From assembly GCA_023420795.1 (NCBI GenBank), contig JAEZVM010000162.1, positions 1 to 9,058 on the forward strand: a stretch of DNA of 9,058 nucleotides. The letters are read 5' to 3'. Made by a program: the position numbers and the translations under genes. The notes beneath the pieces are model-generated. The model was not told where the DNA came from. It worked only from the letters and a program-made list of their open reading frames with translations, and made no database searches. Source of the DNA: Pseudomonadota bacterium. Lineage in GTDB: Bacteria > Pseudomonadota > Gammaproteobacteria > Burkholderiales > Burkholderiaceae_D. Shown here in pieces: positions 1-6,004 of this stretch (positions are counted from its first letter, which is position 1; each line of letters starts with the position of its first letter).

Positions 1-958
1 GGCCTTCATCGAGAAGGCGTCCGGCATCAAGTCGCGCCACGTGATGGAAAAGACCGGCATCCTCGACCCGAACCGCATGGTCGCACGCATTGCGGAGCGG
101 CCGGACGAGGAACTGTCGCTGCAGGCCGAGATCTGCGTCGCAGCCGCGCGCGAGGCGCTCGAACGCGCGCAGCGCACGCCGGCCGATATCGACATGGTGC
201 TGGTCGCATGCAGCAACATGCAGCGCGCCTATCCGGCGATGGCGGTCGAGGTGCAGGAAGCGCTCGGCATCGAAGGCTTCGGCTTCGACATGAATGTCGC
301 ATGTTCTTCGGCGACCTTCGGCATCCAGACCGCGGTGGATGCGGTCAAGAGCGGGCAGGCGCGCGCGGTGCTGGTGCTGAACCCGGAAATTACCAGCGGC
401 CACCTGAACTTCCGCGACCGCGACAGCCATTTCATCTTCGGCGATGCCTGCACTGCGCTCGTGATCGAGGCGGAGGACACCGCGAAGTCGGAACACCAGT
501 TCGAAATCCTCGCCAGCAAGCTCAAGACCAAGTTCTCGAACAACATCCGCAACAACTTCGGCTTCATGAACCGCTTCGACGAATCGGGCATCGGCAAGCC
601 GGACAAGCTGTTCCGCCAGCAAGGCCGCAAGGTATTCAAGGAGGTGTGCCCGATGGCCGCCGAGATGATCAAGGAAACGGTTAATGGCGCGGGTCTCGAA
701 ATTTCGCAGGTAGGCCGTTTCTGGCTGCACCAGGCCAACCTGAACATGAACCAGCTGATCGCACGCATGCTGCTGGGCCGTGACGCCGAGCCGCAGGAAG
801 CGCCGGTGATTCTCGATACCTATGCGAACACTTCGTCGGCCGGTTCGATCATCGCATTCCACAAGTACCAGGACGACCTGCCGGCGGGCGCGAACGGCGT
901 GATCTGCTCGTTCGGTGCGGGCTATTCGATCGGCTGCGTGGTGGTGCGCAGGAAGTAA
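1..958 (+). CDS. Beta-ketoacyl-ACP synthase III, PA3286-like (5' truncated by window edge)
   Basis: Condensing enzyme of the KAS III (thiolase-fold) family, which joins an acyl-CoA primer to malonyl-ACP in fatty acid synthesis. The frame is already open at base 2, reading AFIEKASGIKSRHV before the first GTG/ATG at 41/44, so the true start lies outside the window and those codons are internal. About 318 residues are visible; relatives are about 370, so roughly 50 are missing. The Cys-His-Asn triad is intact: Cys in NVACSSATF (codon 302-304), His in WLHQAN (728-730), Asn in YANTSSAGS (827-829). The glycine-rich C-terminal FGAGYSIG is also present. The segment around FSNNIRNNFGFMNR and the overall spacing resemble the Pseudomonas PA3286-type enzyme, reported to prime with octanoyl-CoA from beta-oxidation, rather than classical acetyl-CoA-primed FabH. 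That subfamily assignment is from memory. Its stop is one base from the stop of the convergent metallopeptidase gene. Confidence 0.92.
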   Translation, partial: AFIEKASGIKSRHVMEKTGILDPNRMVARIAERPDEELSLQAEICVAAAREALERAQRTPADIDMVLVACSNMQRAYPAMAVEVQEALGIEGFGFDMNVACSSATFGIQTAVDAVKSGQARAVLVLNPEITSGHLNFRDRDSHFIFGDACTALVIEAEDTAKSEHQFEILASKLKTKFSNNIRNNFGFMNRFDESGIGKPDKLFRQQGRKVFKEVCPMAAEMIKETVNGAGLEISQVGRFWLHQANLNMNQLIARMLLGRDAEPQEAPVILDTYANTSSAGSIIAFHKYQDDLPAGANGVICSFGAGYSIGCVVVRRK

Positions 959-959
959 A

Positions 960-1820
960 TCACAACTGGCGCGCTTCGAAAGTATTGCACCCGCTTATCT
1001 CGCCGCTTTCGATGCCGCGCCTGAACCAGCGCACCCGCTGCGCGGAAGTGCCGTGGGTGAAGGAGTCCGGCACCACCTGCCCCTGCGTCTGGCGCTGCAG
1101 CGCATCGTCGCCGATCGCGCTGGCCGCGTTCAGCGCCGCTTCCACATCGCCCGCTTCGAGAATGCTGCGCGCGCGGTCCGCGTGATGCGCCCAGACGCCG
1201 GCGAAGCAGTCTGCCTGCAGTTCCAGCCTGACCGATAAAGCGTTGCCCTGCGTCTCCGGCATGCTGCGGCGCGCATTGTCCACCTGGTCGGTAATGCCCA
1301 TCAGGTGCTGCACATGATGGCCGACTTCATGCGCTATCACATAGGCTTGCGCGAATTCGCCGGAGACGTTGAAGCGCTGCTGCATGAGCCGGTAGAAGCT
1401 GAGGTCGATATAGATCTTCTGGTCGCCGGGGCAGTAGAACGGTCCCATCGCCGACTGGCCGGTGCCGCAGGCGGTCGGCGTCGCGTCGGAGAACAATACC
1501 AGGCTCGGTTCGACATAGTCGGCGCCCTGCGCACGGAAGAGCGCATTCCAGGTGTCTTCGGTATCGGCCAGTACGGTGGAGACGAAGCGCGTCGTGCGGT
1601 CGTCGGCAGGTTGCTGCGCGGGTTGTTGTATCGCCGAAATATTGGTCGGTCCGCCGGTAAGGAAGCTCAGGACCGTCATCGGATTGATGCCGAACAGCCA
1701 GGATGCGAACAGTGCAATCGCGATCGTGCCGAGACTGACCGAGCGTCCGCCGAGGCCGAAGCTGCTCGCGCCGCGGCGGTCTTCCACATTCTCGCTTTCC
1801 CGATTGCCTTCCCAGCGCAT
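960..1820 (-). CDS. ypfJ: YpfJ-family neutral zinc metallopeptidase, membrane-anchored
   Basis: Predicted zinc-dependent peptidase of the YpfJ family (Pfam Zn_peptidase, PF04228); the physiological substrate is unknown. The product from the ATG at 1820 is 286 residues, the usual family length. Residues 1-30 are charged and cytoplasmic-looking with a Gly/Arg-rich patch (FGLGGRSVS). A transmembrane segment follows at about 31-54 (IAIALFASWLFGI), then a Q/P-rich linker, then the catalytic domain. The zinc-binding HEVGH is at about 164-168 (AYVIAHEVGHHVQH) and the probable third ligand region is ELQADCFAG at about 200. The C-terminal GTSAQRVRWFRRGI...GCNTF is typical of the family. An in-frame ATG 36 bases upstream (1856) exists, but the 1820 start has GGAG six bases before it and matches the conserved MRW-type N-terminus. 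It lies 56 bp downstream of trhP in the same direction, possibly co-transcribed. It converges with the KAS III gene with a one-base gap. Confidence 0.93.
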   Translation of the reverse strand: MRWEGNRESENVEDRRGASSFGLGGRSVSLGTIAIALFASWLFGINPMTVLSFLTGGPTNISAIQQPAQQPADDRTTRFVSTVLADTEDTWNALFRAQGADYVEPSLVLFSDATPTACGTGQSAMGPFYCPGDQKIYIDLSFYRLMQQRFNVSGEFAQAYVIAHEVGHHVQHLMGITDQVDNARRSMPETQGNALSVRLELQADCFAGVWAHHADRARSILEAGDVEAALNAASAIGDDALQRQTQGQVVPDSFTHGTSAQRVRWFRRGIESGEISGCNTFEARQL

Positions 1821-1826
1821 GTTTTT

Positions 1827-1830
1827 CTCC
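1827..1830 (-). promoter_or_regulatory. Shine-Dalgarno GGAG for ypfJ
   Basis: On the minus strand GGAG is followed by AAAAAC and then ATG at 1820, a spacing of six bases. This decides the start in favour of 1820 over the upstream in-frame ATG at 1856. Confidence 0.7.
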
Positions 1831-1876
1831 GCGTTATGCCGACATTTCTTTAGCATAGACGCTTTCGGAAAAACGG

Positions 1877-3241
1877 CTACAGCAGGCGTGCGATCAATGC
1901 CTTGTCGTAATGTTCTTCAAGAGGAATGCGTACGAAGTGGCCGCTGCCGGCGGCGACCGTGAGCGGCGCGCCTTCCTGCGACTGCATCTTCTCCAGCGTG
2001 ACGACCGCATTGCCTTTCGGATGAATGATCTCCAGCCGGTCGCCGACCGAGAAGCGATTCTTCACTTCGATCTCGGCCCAGCCGCCGGTCACCGATTTCA
2101 CATCGCCGACGTAGTGGCTGCGGTTGACTTCCGACACGCCGCTCAGGTAGTTCTGGTATTCCTGCGTGTGGTGGCGCTGGTAGAAGCCGTCGGTGTAGCC
2201 GCGATTGGCGAGACCCTGCAGTTCGCCGAGCAGGTTGATATCGAAGGGCCGGCCGGCGACTGCGTCGTCGATTGCGCGGCGATACACCTGCGCGGTGCGC
2301 GCGACGTAGTACAGCGACTTGGTGCGGCCTTCGATCTTCAGCGAATCGACGCCGATCTTCACCAGCCGCTCGACGTGCTCGACCGCGCGCAGGTCCTTGG
2401 AATTCATGATGTAGGTGCCGTGCTCGTCTTCCAGTATCGGCATCAGCTGTCCGGGGCGGCCGGCTTCCTCGATCAGGTAGGGCTGGTCCGCCATCGGATG
2501 GCGCGGCACGTCGCCCAGCGCTGCAAACGACTGGTTCGCTTCTTCCAGCGCCTGCTGGTAGTTGAACTTGATCGTCTCCACCGGCACGCGCGCGATGTCG
2601 CCGCTGGCGTCTTCCGCCGCGTTCATTACCTTGTAATCCCAGCGGCAGGAATTGGTGCAGGTGCCCTGATTCGGATCGCGGTGGTTGAAGTAGCCGGACA
2701 AGAGGCAGCGGCCGGAATAGGCGATGCACAGCGCGCCGTGCACGAATACTTCGAGTTCCATATCCGGGCATTGCTGGCGGATTTCCTCGACTTCATCAAG
2801 CGACAGTTCGCGCGACAGGATCACGCGCGTCAGGCCCATGCGCTGCCAGAACTTCACGTCGGCCCAGTTCACCGCATTGGCCTGCACCGACAGGTGCACC
2901 GGTACATCGGGCCACTTGTCGCGCACCATCATGATCAGGCCGGGGTCGGCCATGATCAGCGCATCCGGCTTCATCGCGATCACTGGCTCCATGTCGCGCA
3001 GATAGGTCTTCAGCTTGGCGTTGTGCGCAAAGATGTTGGACGCGACAAAGAACAGCTTGCCGCGCGCGTGCGCTTGACTGATGCCGGTCGCGAGCGATTC
3101 GAGGCTGGAAAATTCATTGTTGCGCGCGCGCAGGCTGTAGCGCGGCTGGCCGGCATAGACGGCATCGGCGCCGTAGTCAAAGGCGGCATGCATCTTGGCG
3201 AGCGAGCCGGCGGGAAGAAGGAGTTCGGGAGCGCGGGACAT
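1877..3241 (-). CDS. trhP: tRNA 5-hydroxyuridine modification protein TrhP (YegQ), peptidase U32 family
   Basis: Member of the U32 'peptidase' family. E. coli TrhP (formerly YegQ) is not known as a protease but is needed for prephenate-dependent hydroxylation of U34 in tRNA, the first step to cmo5U/mcmo5U wobble modification. The 454-residue product matches the E. coli length (about 453). The N-terminal TIM-barrel opens with ELLLPAGSLAKMHAAFDYGADAVYAG-type sequence (residues 6-31). The U32 signature EVFVHGALCIAYSGRCLLS is at 164-182. Four cysteines, C172, C179, C195 and C199 (CTNSCRW), form the cluster-type set expected in this subgroup. The C-terminal beta-rich domain includes VGDRLEIIHPKG. 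The start at 3241 is fixed by the conserved N-terminus, although no good Shine-Dalgarno precedes it. It is 49 bp downstream of the SirB2 gene in the same direction, with its own probable -10 box in the gap. The closest alternative would be another U32 paralogue such as RlhA or UbiU/UbiV, but length and signature favour TrhP. Confidence 0.93.
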   Translation of the reverse strand: MSRAPELLLPAGSLAKMHAAFDYGADAVYAGQPRYSLRARNNEFSSLESLATGISQAHARGKLFFVASNIFAHNAKLKTYLRDMEPVIAMKPDALIMADPGLIMMVRDKWPDVPVHLSVQANAVNWADVKFWQRMGLTRVILSRELSLDEVEEIRQQCPDMELEVFVHGALCIAYSGRCLLSGYFNHRDPNQGTCTNSCRWDYKVMNAAEDASGDIARVPVETIKFNYQQALEEANQSFAALGDVPRHPMADQPYLIEEAGRPGQLMPILEDEHGTYIMNSKDLRAVEHVERLVKIGVDSLKIEGRTKSLYYVARTAQVYRRAIDDAVAGRPFDINLLGELQGLANRGYTDGFYQRHHTQEYQNYLSGVSEVNRSHYVGDVKSVTGGWAEIEVKNRFSVGDRLEIIHPKGNAVVTLEKMQSQEGAPLTVAAGSGHFVRIPLEEHYDKALIARLL

Positions 3242-3271
3242 GGCGTGAATATCTGTGAGGCGGAACGCGCC

Positions 3272-3277
3272 ATTATA
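3272..3277 (-). promoter_or_regulatory. Consensus -10 box (TATAAT) upstream of trhP
   Basis: On the minus strand the gap between the SirB2 stop (3291) and trhP start (3241) contains a perfect TATAAT in otherwise GC-rich sequence, placing a likely transcript start near 3265 and a leader of about 24 bases. No good -35 hexamer is visible at 16-19 bp (the region reads about ACTGCT), so this would be a weak or activator-dependent promoter. The assignment is by inspection only. Confidence 0.4.
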
Positions 3278-3290
3278 CCGGCGCAGGCAA

Positions 3291-3662
3291 TCAGAGCAGT
3301 TGCCGGGTCAGCGCCAGTTTCACGATATAAGCCAGCAGCAGCAACGCGATCACGAACGCGCCGATGCGCGCGCCTCTGGTCCTGCCGCGCTTGAGCGCGA
3401 TTGCGCCGGCAACGATGTAGGCGATCACCGCAAGCACCTTGACGGTCAGCCATTGCTGCACGAGCGGGTACTGCGCGCTCCACACCATCATCACGATCGC
3501 GCTGCCCAGAAGCACCGTGTCGATGACATAGGAGCTCCTGGCGATCCACCGCTTCTGCAACAGAGGCGACTCGCGCAGCATCCAGAGGCCGCGCAAGAAA
3601 AACAGCGTGCCGCTCAGTGCGGCGAAGGTCATGTGGATGTGCTTGATTGCCAGATAGCTCAT
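3291..3662 (-). CDS. SirB2-family four-helix membrane protein
   Basis: Small integral membrane protein of the SirB2 family (PF04247). The name comes from Salmonella work on invasion gene expression; the molecular function is not established. From the ATG at 3662 it is 123 residues, the usual family length, and begins MSYLAIKHIHMTFAALSG, the conserved N-terminal pattern with His residues in or near the first helix. Four hydrophobic segments are visible at about 7-27, 44-62, 72-90 and 98-116, separated by short basic loops (LQKRWIARS, KRGRTRGAR). The frame stays open upstream to a GTG at 3719, but that extension (MTLIECQQPLFRKIRLSES) does not look like the family. Neither start has a convincing Shine-Dalgarno. 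It is the first gene of a same-strand run with trhP and ypfJ and is divergent from the small gene at 3880. SirB2 genes often sit beside unrelated housekeeping genes, so the neighbourhood says little about its role. Confidence 0.85.
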   Translation of the reverse strand: MSYLAIKHIHMTFAALSGTLFFLRGLWMLRESPLLQKRWIARSSYVIDTVLLGSAIVMMVWSAQYPLVQQWLTVKVLAVIAYIVAGAIALKRGRTRGARIGAFVIALLLLAYIVKLALTRQLL

Positions 3663-3833
3663 GGATTCGGAGAGACGGATTTTTCTGAAGAGAGGTTGCT
3701 GGCATTCTATCAATGTCACGGCATCCGCACCGGAACCGAAGCCTACTCGAAGGTCTTTTCAATGCTGATAAATATTCGCGAAACGTATGTCTGTTATCTC
3801 GAATCGCAATTGGATATATATCTTCGTCGTGCC

Positions 3834-3839
3834 TACACT
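3834..3839 (+). promoter_or_regulatory. Possible sigma-S-type -10 (CTACACT) for the small gene
   Basis: GCCTACACTG ends 40 bases before the ATG at 3880. TACACT preceded by C matches the extended -10 preference described for RpoS holoenzyme (CTAYACT), and the -35 region is poor (TTGGAT at 3810-3815, 18-bp spacing), which is also compatible with RpoS. The flanking 3765-3870 stretch is noticeably AT-richer than the surrounding genes. This is pattern matching without supporting data. Confidence 0.35.
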
Positions 3840-3879
3840 GCTCTCAAGCAAGATAAGTTTTCAGAGAGAGGAATTCATC

Positions 3880-4152
3880 ATGTCCACCATGACCATTGCA
3901 TCCCCGGTACAGGTAACCGACGGCACCAGCTATATGCGTAATGTAGGCCGCGCCGCCCGCGCCCTGTTGGTAGCCCTGATCGCCATCCCGCACGCGAGCA
4001 CCGTGGCAGCACCGACCAAAGTTGAAACACGCAAGGCTGCACGCGACGACATGTCCCTGTATCGTCTGTACTGCCTGGCCAGCCCGTACGATTCCGTCAT
4101 GCCGAACCTGGCACAGGAACTGCGCGTGATGGCCAACCGCGATATCGACTGA
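3880..4152 (+). CDS. Hypothetical 90-residue protein with one hydrophobic segment
   Basis: I do not recognise this protein. The ATG at 3880 has a strong purine-rich ribosome site (GAGAGAGG, ending at 3871, eight bases of spacing), so expression is likely. Residues 1-18 are Ser/Thr-rich and polar. Residues 19-45 look like a signal peptide or single membrane helix: a basic stretch (MRNVGRAARA), a hydrophobic core (LLVALIAI) and a small-residue end (ASTVAAP) with Ala-x-Ala-like spacing. Residues 46-90 are charged and contain DDMSLYRLYCLASPYDSV and a short predicted helix PNLAQELRVMANRDID, with one Cys. Codon use fits the neighbours. The frame extends upstream to 3787, but that part covers the likely promoter and is not expected to be translated. 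It is divergent from the SirB2 gene and convergent with the thioesterase gene, so it is probably monocistronic. A secreted, membrane-tethered or regulatory small protein are all possible. Confidence 0.75.
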   Translation: MSTMTIASPVQVTDGTSYMRNVGRAARALLVALIAIPHASTVAAPTKVETRKAARDDMSLYRLYCLASPYDSVMPNLAQELRVMANRDID

Positions 4153-4170
4153 TTGGCGGCGGGAAGATCG

Positions 4171-4199
4171 GGCAATGCCTCGCTGAGCGGCGCATTGCC
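4171..4199. terminator. Inverted repeat between convergent genes, possible weak terminator
   Basis: GGCAATGC (4171-4178) and GCATTGCC (4192-4199) are perfect 8-bp inverted arms with a 13-base spacer, starting 19 bases after the stop of the 90-residue gene and before the convergent thioesterase stop at 4256. There is no T-run directly after it on either strand (the + strand continues TGAAAAAC), so intrinsic termination is doubtful. A Rho-dependent 3'-end stabiliser is an alternative. Confidence 0.3.
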
Positions 4200-4255
4200 T
4201 GAAAAACAGCATTACCCGAAGGCGGCCTGAAGCAAGACCAGTTTGTTTCCGGTTC

Positions 4256-4675
4256 TTATTTTGGCCACAGAATCATCTGTGTGCAGCGGAATGTGGCGAT
4301 CAGCTTGCCGGTGTCGCGATGCTTCACCAGCGCATCCCATACCTGGGTGTTTCGCCCGGCATGCACCGCTTTCGCCTCGCATTCGATCACGCCTTCGCGT
4401 GCGGTGCCGAGGAAATTGCTCTTCAGTTCAATCGTCGTGAAACTGCTCGCACCTTCGGGCAGATTCGTGATGCATCCATAACCGCAGGCAGTATCTGCCA
4501 GCGTGACCACCGTGCCGGCATGCAAATAACCATTCGGCGCCAAGTGCGTTTTCTGTACCGCCAGTTCCGCATTCAGCATCAGTTCGCCGACGCCGGTCAC
4601 GTTAATGCCGAGCAGGCCCGGCAGGTAAACCTTTCCGCGCTCGTTGAGCGATTCGGTGCTGACTGTCGATTGCAT
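4256..4675 (-). CDS. PaaI-family hotdog-fold acyl-CoA thioesterase
   Basis: Single-domain thioesterase of the PaaI/4HBT hotdog superfamily, expected to hydrolyse an acyl- or aryl-CoA in the cytoplasm as a tetramer; the substrate cannot be told from sequence. From the ATG at 4675 the product is 139 residues, the normal length. The hallmark region is KTHLAPNGYLHAGTVVTLAD at about 42-61: Asn48, the His52-Ala-Gly that replaces the usual H-G-G, and acidic Asp61 at the start of the central helix, the likely catalytic carboxylate. TTIELKSNFLG at 80-90 is the conserved strand that follows. The frame continues upstream to 4741, but AGGAAGG nine bases before 4675 and the family length favour 4675. It is divergent from the alpha/beta hydrolase gene, with 181 bp between the two starts. 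A phenylacetate-pathway role (PaaI itself) is not supported because no paa genes are nearby. Confidence 0.88.
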   Translation of the reverse strand: MQSTVSTESLNERGKVYLPGLLGINVTGVGELMLNAELAVQKTHLAPNGYLHAGTVVTLADTACGYGCITNLPEGASSFTTIELKSNFLGTAREGVIECEAKAVHAGRNTQVWDALVKHRDTGKLIATFRCTQMILWPK

Positions 4676-4684
4676 GTAATTATC

Positions 4685-4691
4685 CCTTCCT
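4685..4691 (-). promoter_or_regulatory. Shine-Dalgarno AGGAAGG for the thioesterase
   Basis: On the minus strand AGGAAGG precedes the ATG at 4675 by nine bases. It selects this start over the longer in-frame extension beginning at 4741. Confidence 0.6.
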
Positions 4692-4846
4692 GAAGTTGAT
4701 TGGGGCGTCGGGCCGGCGGCCACGTTGCGGGCGACGCTCAATGATACAAATCTTCACGGACCTGCGTGCGCCAGTCGGGCGGAAGTGGACAGAATTGCAT
4801 TGAACTTCATGCGCGGCCGGACTTCCAATACGTTCTTCAAGAGTCC

Positions 4847-4851
4847 GGGAG
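4847..4851 (+). promoter_or_regulatory. Shine-Dalgarno GGGAG for the alpha/beta hydrolase
   Basis: GGGAG lies five bases before the ATG at 4857 (which is followed by a second ATG at 4860). The upstream in-frame ATG at 4725 has no comparable site and would add 44 residues unlike the fold. Confidence 0.6.
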
Positions 4852-4856
4852 TGCAA

Positions 4857-5918
4857 ATGATGAGCTATTCCATGCGGCATGAGGCGGCCCGCGCTATAGA
4901 GCGAGATTCCCGTGGAGGTTGGCGCAATGCGATTTTCCTGGTCGCCGGCGCAGCGCTGGCCGCTTCCGCGCTCGTGGTGCGGCAACGCGTTCGCCAGGCC
5001 GAGCAGCACCATCCACCTGCCGGTGCGTTCATCGATGTCGCCGGCGTCCGCCTGCACTACGTGGAGCGCGGGCAGGGCCAGCCGCTGGTGCTTTTGCATG
5101 GCAACGGCAGCATGATCCAGGATTTCGAATCGAGCGGCTTGCTTGAGCTTGCGGCAAAAAAATATCGGGTGATCGCATTCGACCGTCCCGGCTATGGCTA
5201 TAGCGAACGGCCGCGCGGCAAGACGTGGACGCCGCAGGCGCAGGCGGAACTGCTGCATCGCGCCTTGCTGTATCTCGATGTCGAGCAGCCGATCCTGGTT
5301 GCGCATTCATGGGCAACGCTCGTGGCGGTTTCGTTTGCGCTGCAGTTTCCGGATCACGTGAAAGGCCTGGTCCTGATGTCCGGTTATTACTATCCGAGCG
5401 TGCGTGCCGATGTGCCGCTGATGTCGCTGCCGGCGATTCCCGGCATCGGAGACCTGATGCGCCATACGGTCTCGCCGTTGTTCGCCCGGGCGATCTGGCC
5501 GCTCTTGTTGCGAAGGATATTCGGCCCCGCGCCCGTGCCAGAGCGCTTTTCGGCGGAATTCCCGGTCTGGCTGGCGCTGCGCCCTTCGCAATTGCGCGCC
5601 AGCGCGGCAGAAACCGGGCTGCTGATTCCGTCCGCCTTTTCATTGCGCAAGCATTACCAGGAGCTGAATGTGCCGGTTGCGCTGATGGCGGGCGACGGCG
5701 ACCGACATGTCGATACGCATGCGCAATCCGCCCGCCTGTACGAGGAGCTGCCGCGCAGCACGCTGGAGCTTGCAAGAGGAGCGGGCCACATGCTGCATCA
5801 TTTCGCTCCGGAACAGGTAATGGACGCCATCGAGCAGCTGCAACAAAGCGGTGCAGGTGTGCAGGCTGCGCAGAAGCAAGAGAAACACATTTTCCCGGCA
5901 CCGGCTGCAATCAACTGA
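4857..5918 (+). CDS. Membrane-anchored alpha/beta hydrolase
   Basis: Alpha/beta-hydrolase-fold enzyme, probably an esterase or lipase-like hydrolase; substrate unknown. From the ATG at 4857 it has 353 residues. A short basic N-terminus precedes one transmembrane helix at about 23-43 (AIFLVAGAALAASALVV), so the catalytic domain is probably periplasmic and membrane-tethered, or the segment is an uncleaved signal anchor. Landmarks of the fold: oxyanion-hole LLHGNGSM at about 79-86, FDRPGYGYSERP at 108-119, nucleophile Ser151 in VAHSWATLV, acid Asp282 in AGDGDRHVD, His311 in GAGHMLHHF. The elbow reads A-H-S-W-A rather than G-x-S-x-G. The region after strand 6 (PLMSLPAIPGIGDLM...) is the variable lid. 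The last 25 residues are Gln/Ala-rich and poorly conserved-looking. GGGAG five bases before 4857 supports this start, although the frame is open back to 4725. It is followed 86 bp later by a same-strand gene. Confidence 0.88.
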   Translation: MMSYSMRHEAARAIERDSRGGWRNAIFLVAGAALAASALVVRQRVRQAEQHHPPAGAFIDVAGVRLHYVERGQGQPLVLLHGNGSMIQDFESSGLLELAAKKYRVIAFDRPGYGYSERPRGKTWTPQAQAELLHRALLYLDVEQPILVAHSWATLVAVSFALQFPDHVKGLVLMSGYYYPSVRADVPLMSLPAIPGIGDLMRHTVSPLFARAIWPLLLRRIFGPAPVPERFSAEFPVWLALRPSQLRASAAETGLLIPSAFSLRKHYQELNVPVALMAGDGDRHVDTHAQSARLYEELPRSTLELARGAGHMLHHFAPEQVMDAIEQLQQSGAGVQAAQKQEKHIFPAPAAIN

Positions 5919-5994
5919 GCCGGGTACGTGGACGTAGAAATCGAGCGAACGATCAGCAGTGCTTCCTTGTCGAACAGACTTGTATTGCATCACT

Positions 5995-5998
5995 GGAG
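5995..5998 (+). promoter_or_regulatory. Shine-Dalgarno GGAG for the host-attachment protein
   Basis: GGAG is six bases before the ATG at 6005. It fixes the start inside a reading frame that otherwise stays open for about 260 further codons upstream. Confidence 0.65.
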
Positions 5999-6004
5999 AC
6001 GGAC

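Noticed and set aside
229..768. A 179-codon minus-strand frame inside the KAS III gene
   Set aside because: Antisense to a coding region with an intact catalytic triad; no ribosome site or recognisable motif.
1910..3394. A 494-codon open frame on the + strand opposite trhP
   Set aside because: It is longer than many real genes but lies antisense to the well-conserved trhP. Its translation is Arg/His/Ala/Val-rich with no recognisable domain, typical of the third-position GC shadow of a high-GC gene.
4725..4856. N-terminal 44-residue extension of the hydrolase
   Set aside because: It would run through the divergent promoter region and has no ribosome site; GGGAG before 4857 gives a better start with a compact signal anchor.
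4693..5306. Minus-strand frame of about 208 codons spanning the hydrolase 5' half
   Set aside because: Overlaps the hydrolase coding sequence on the opposite strand and shows no domain or start signal.
5225..6004. Long upstream in-frame extension of the host-attachment gene, suggesting a fusion protein of about 407 residues
   Set aside because: The extension overlaps the alpha/beta hydrolase in another frame, is Arg/Ala-rich without domain features, and a good Shine-Dalgarno and conserved N-terminus place the start at 6005.
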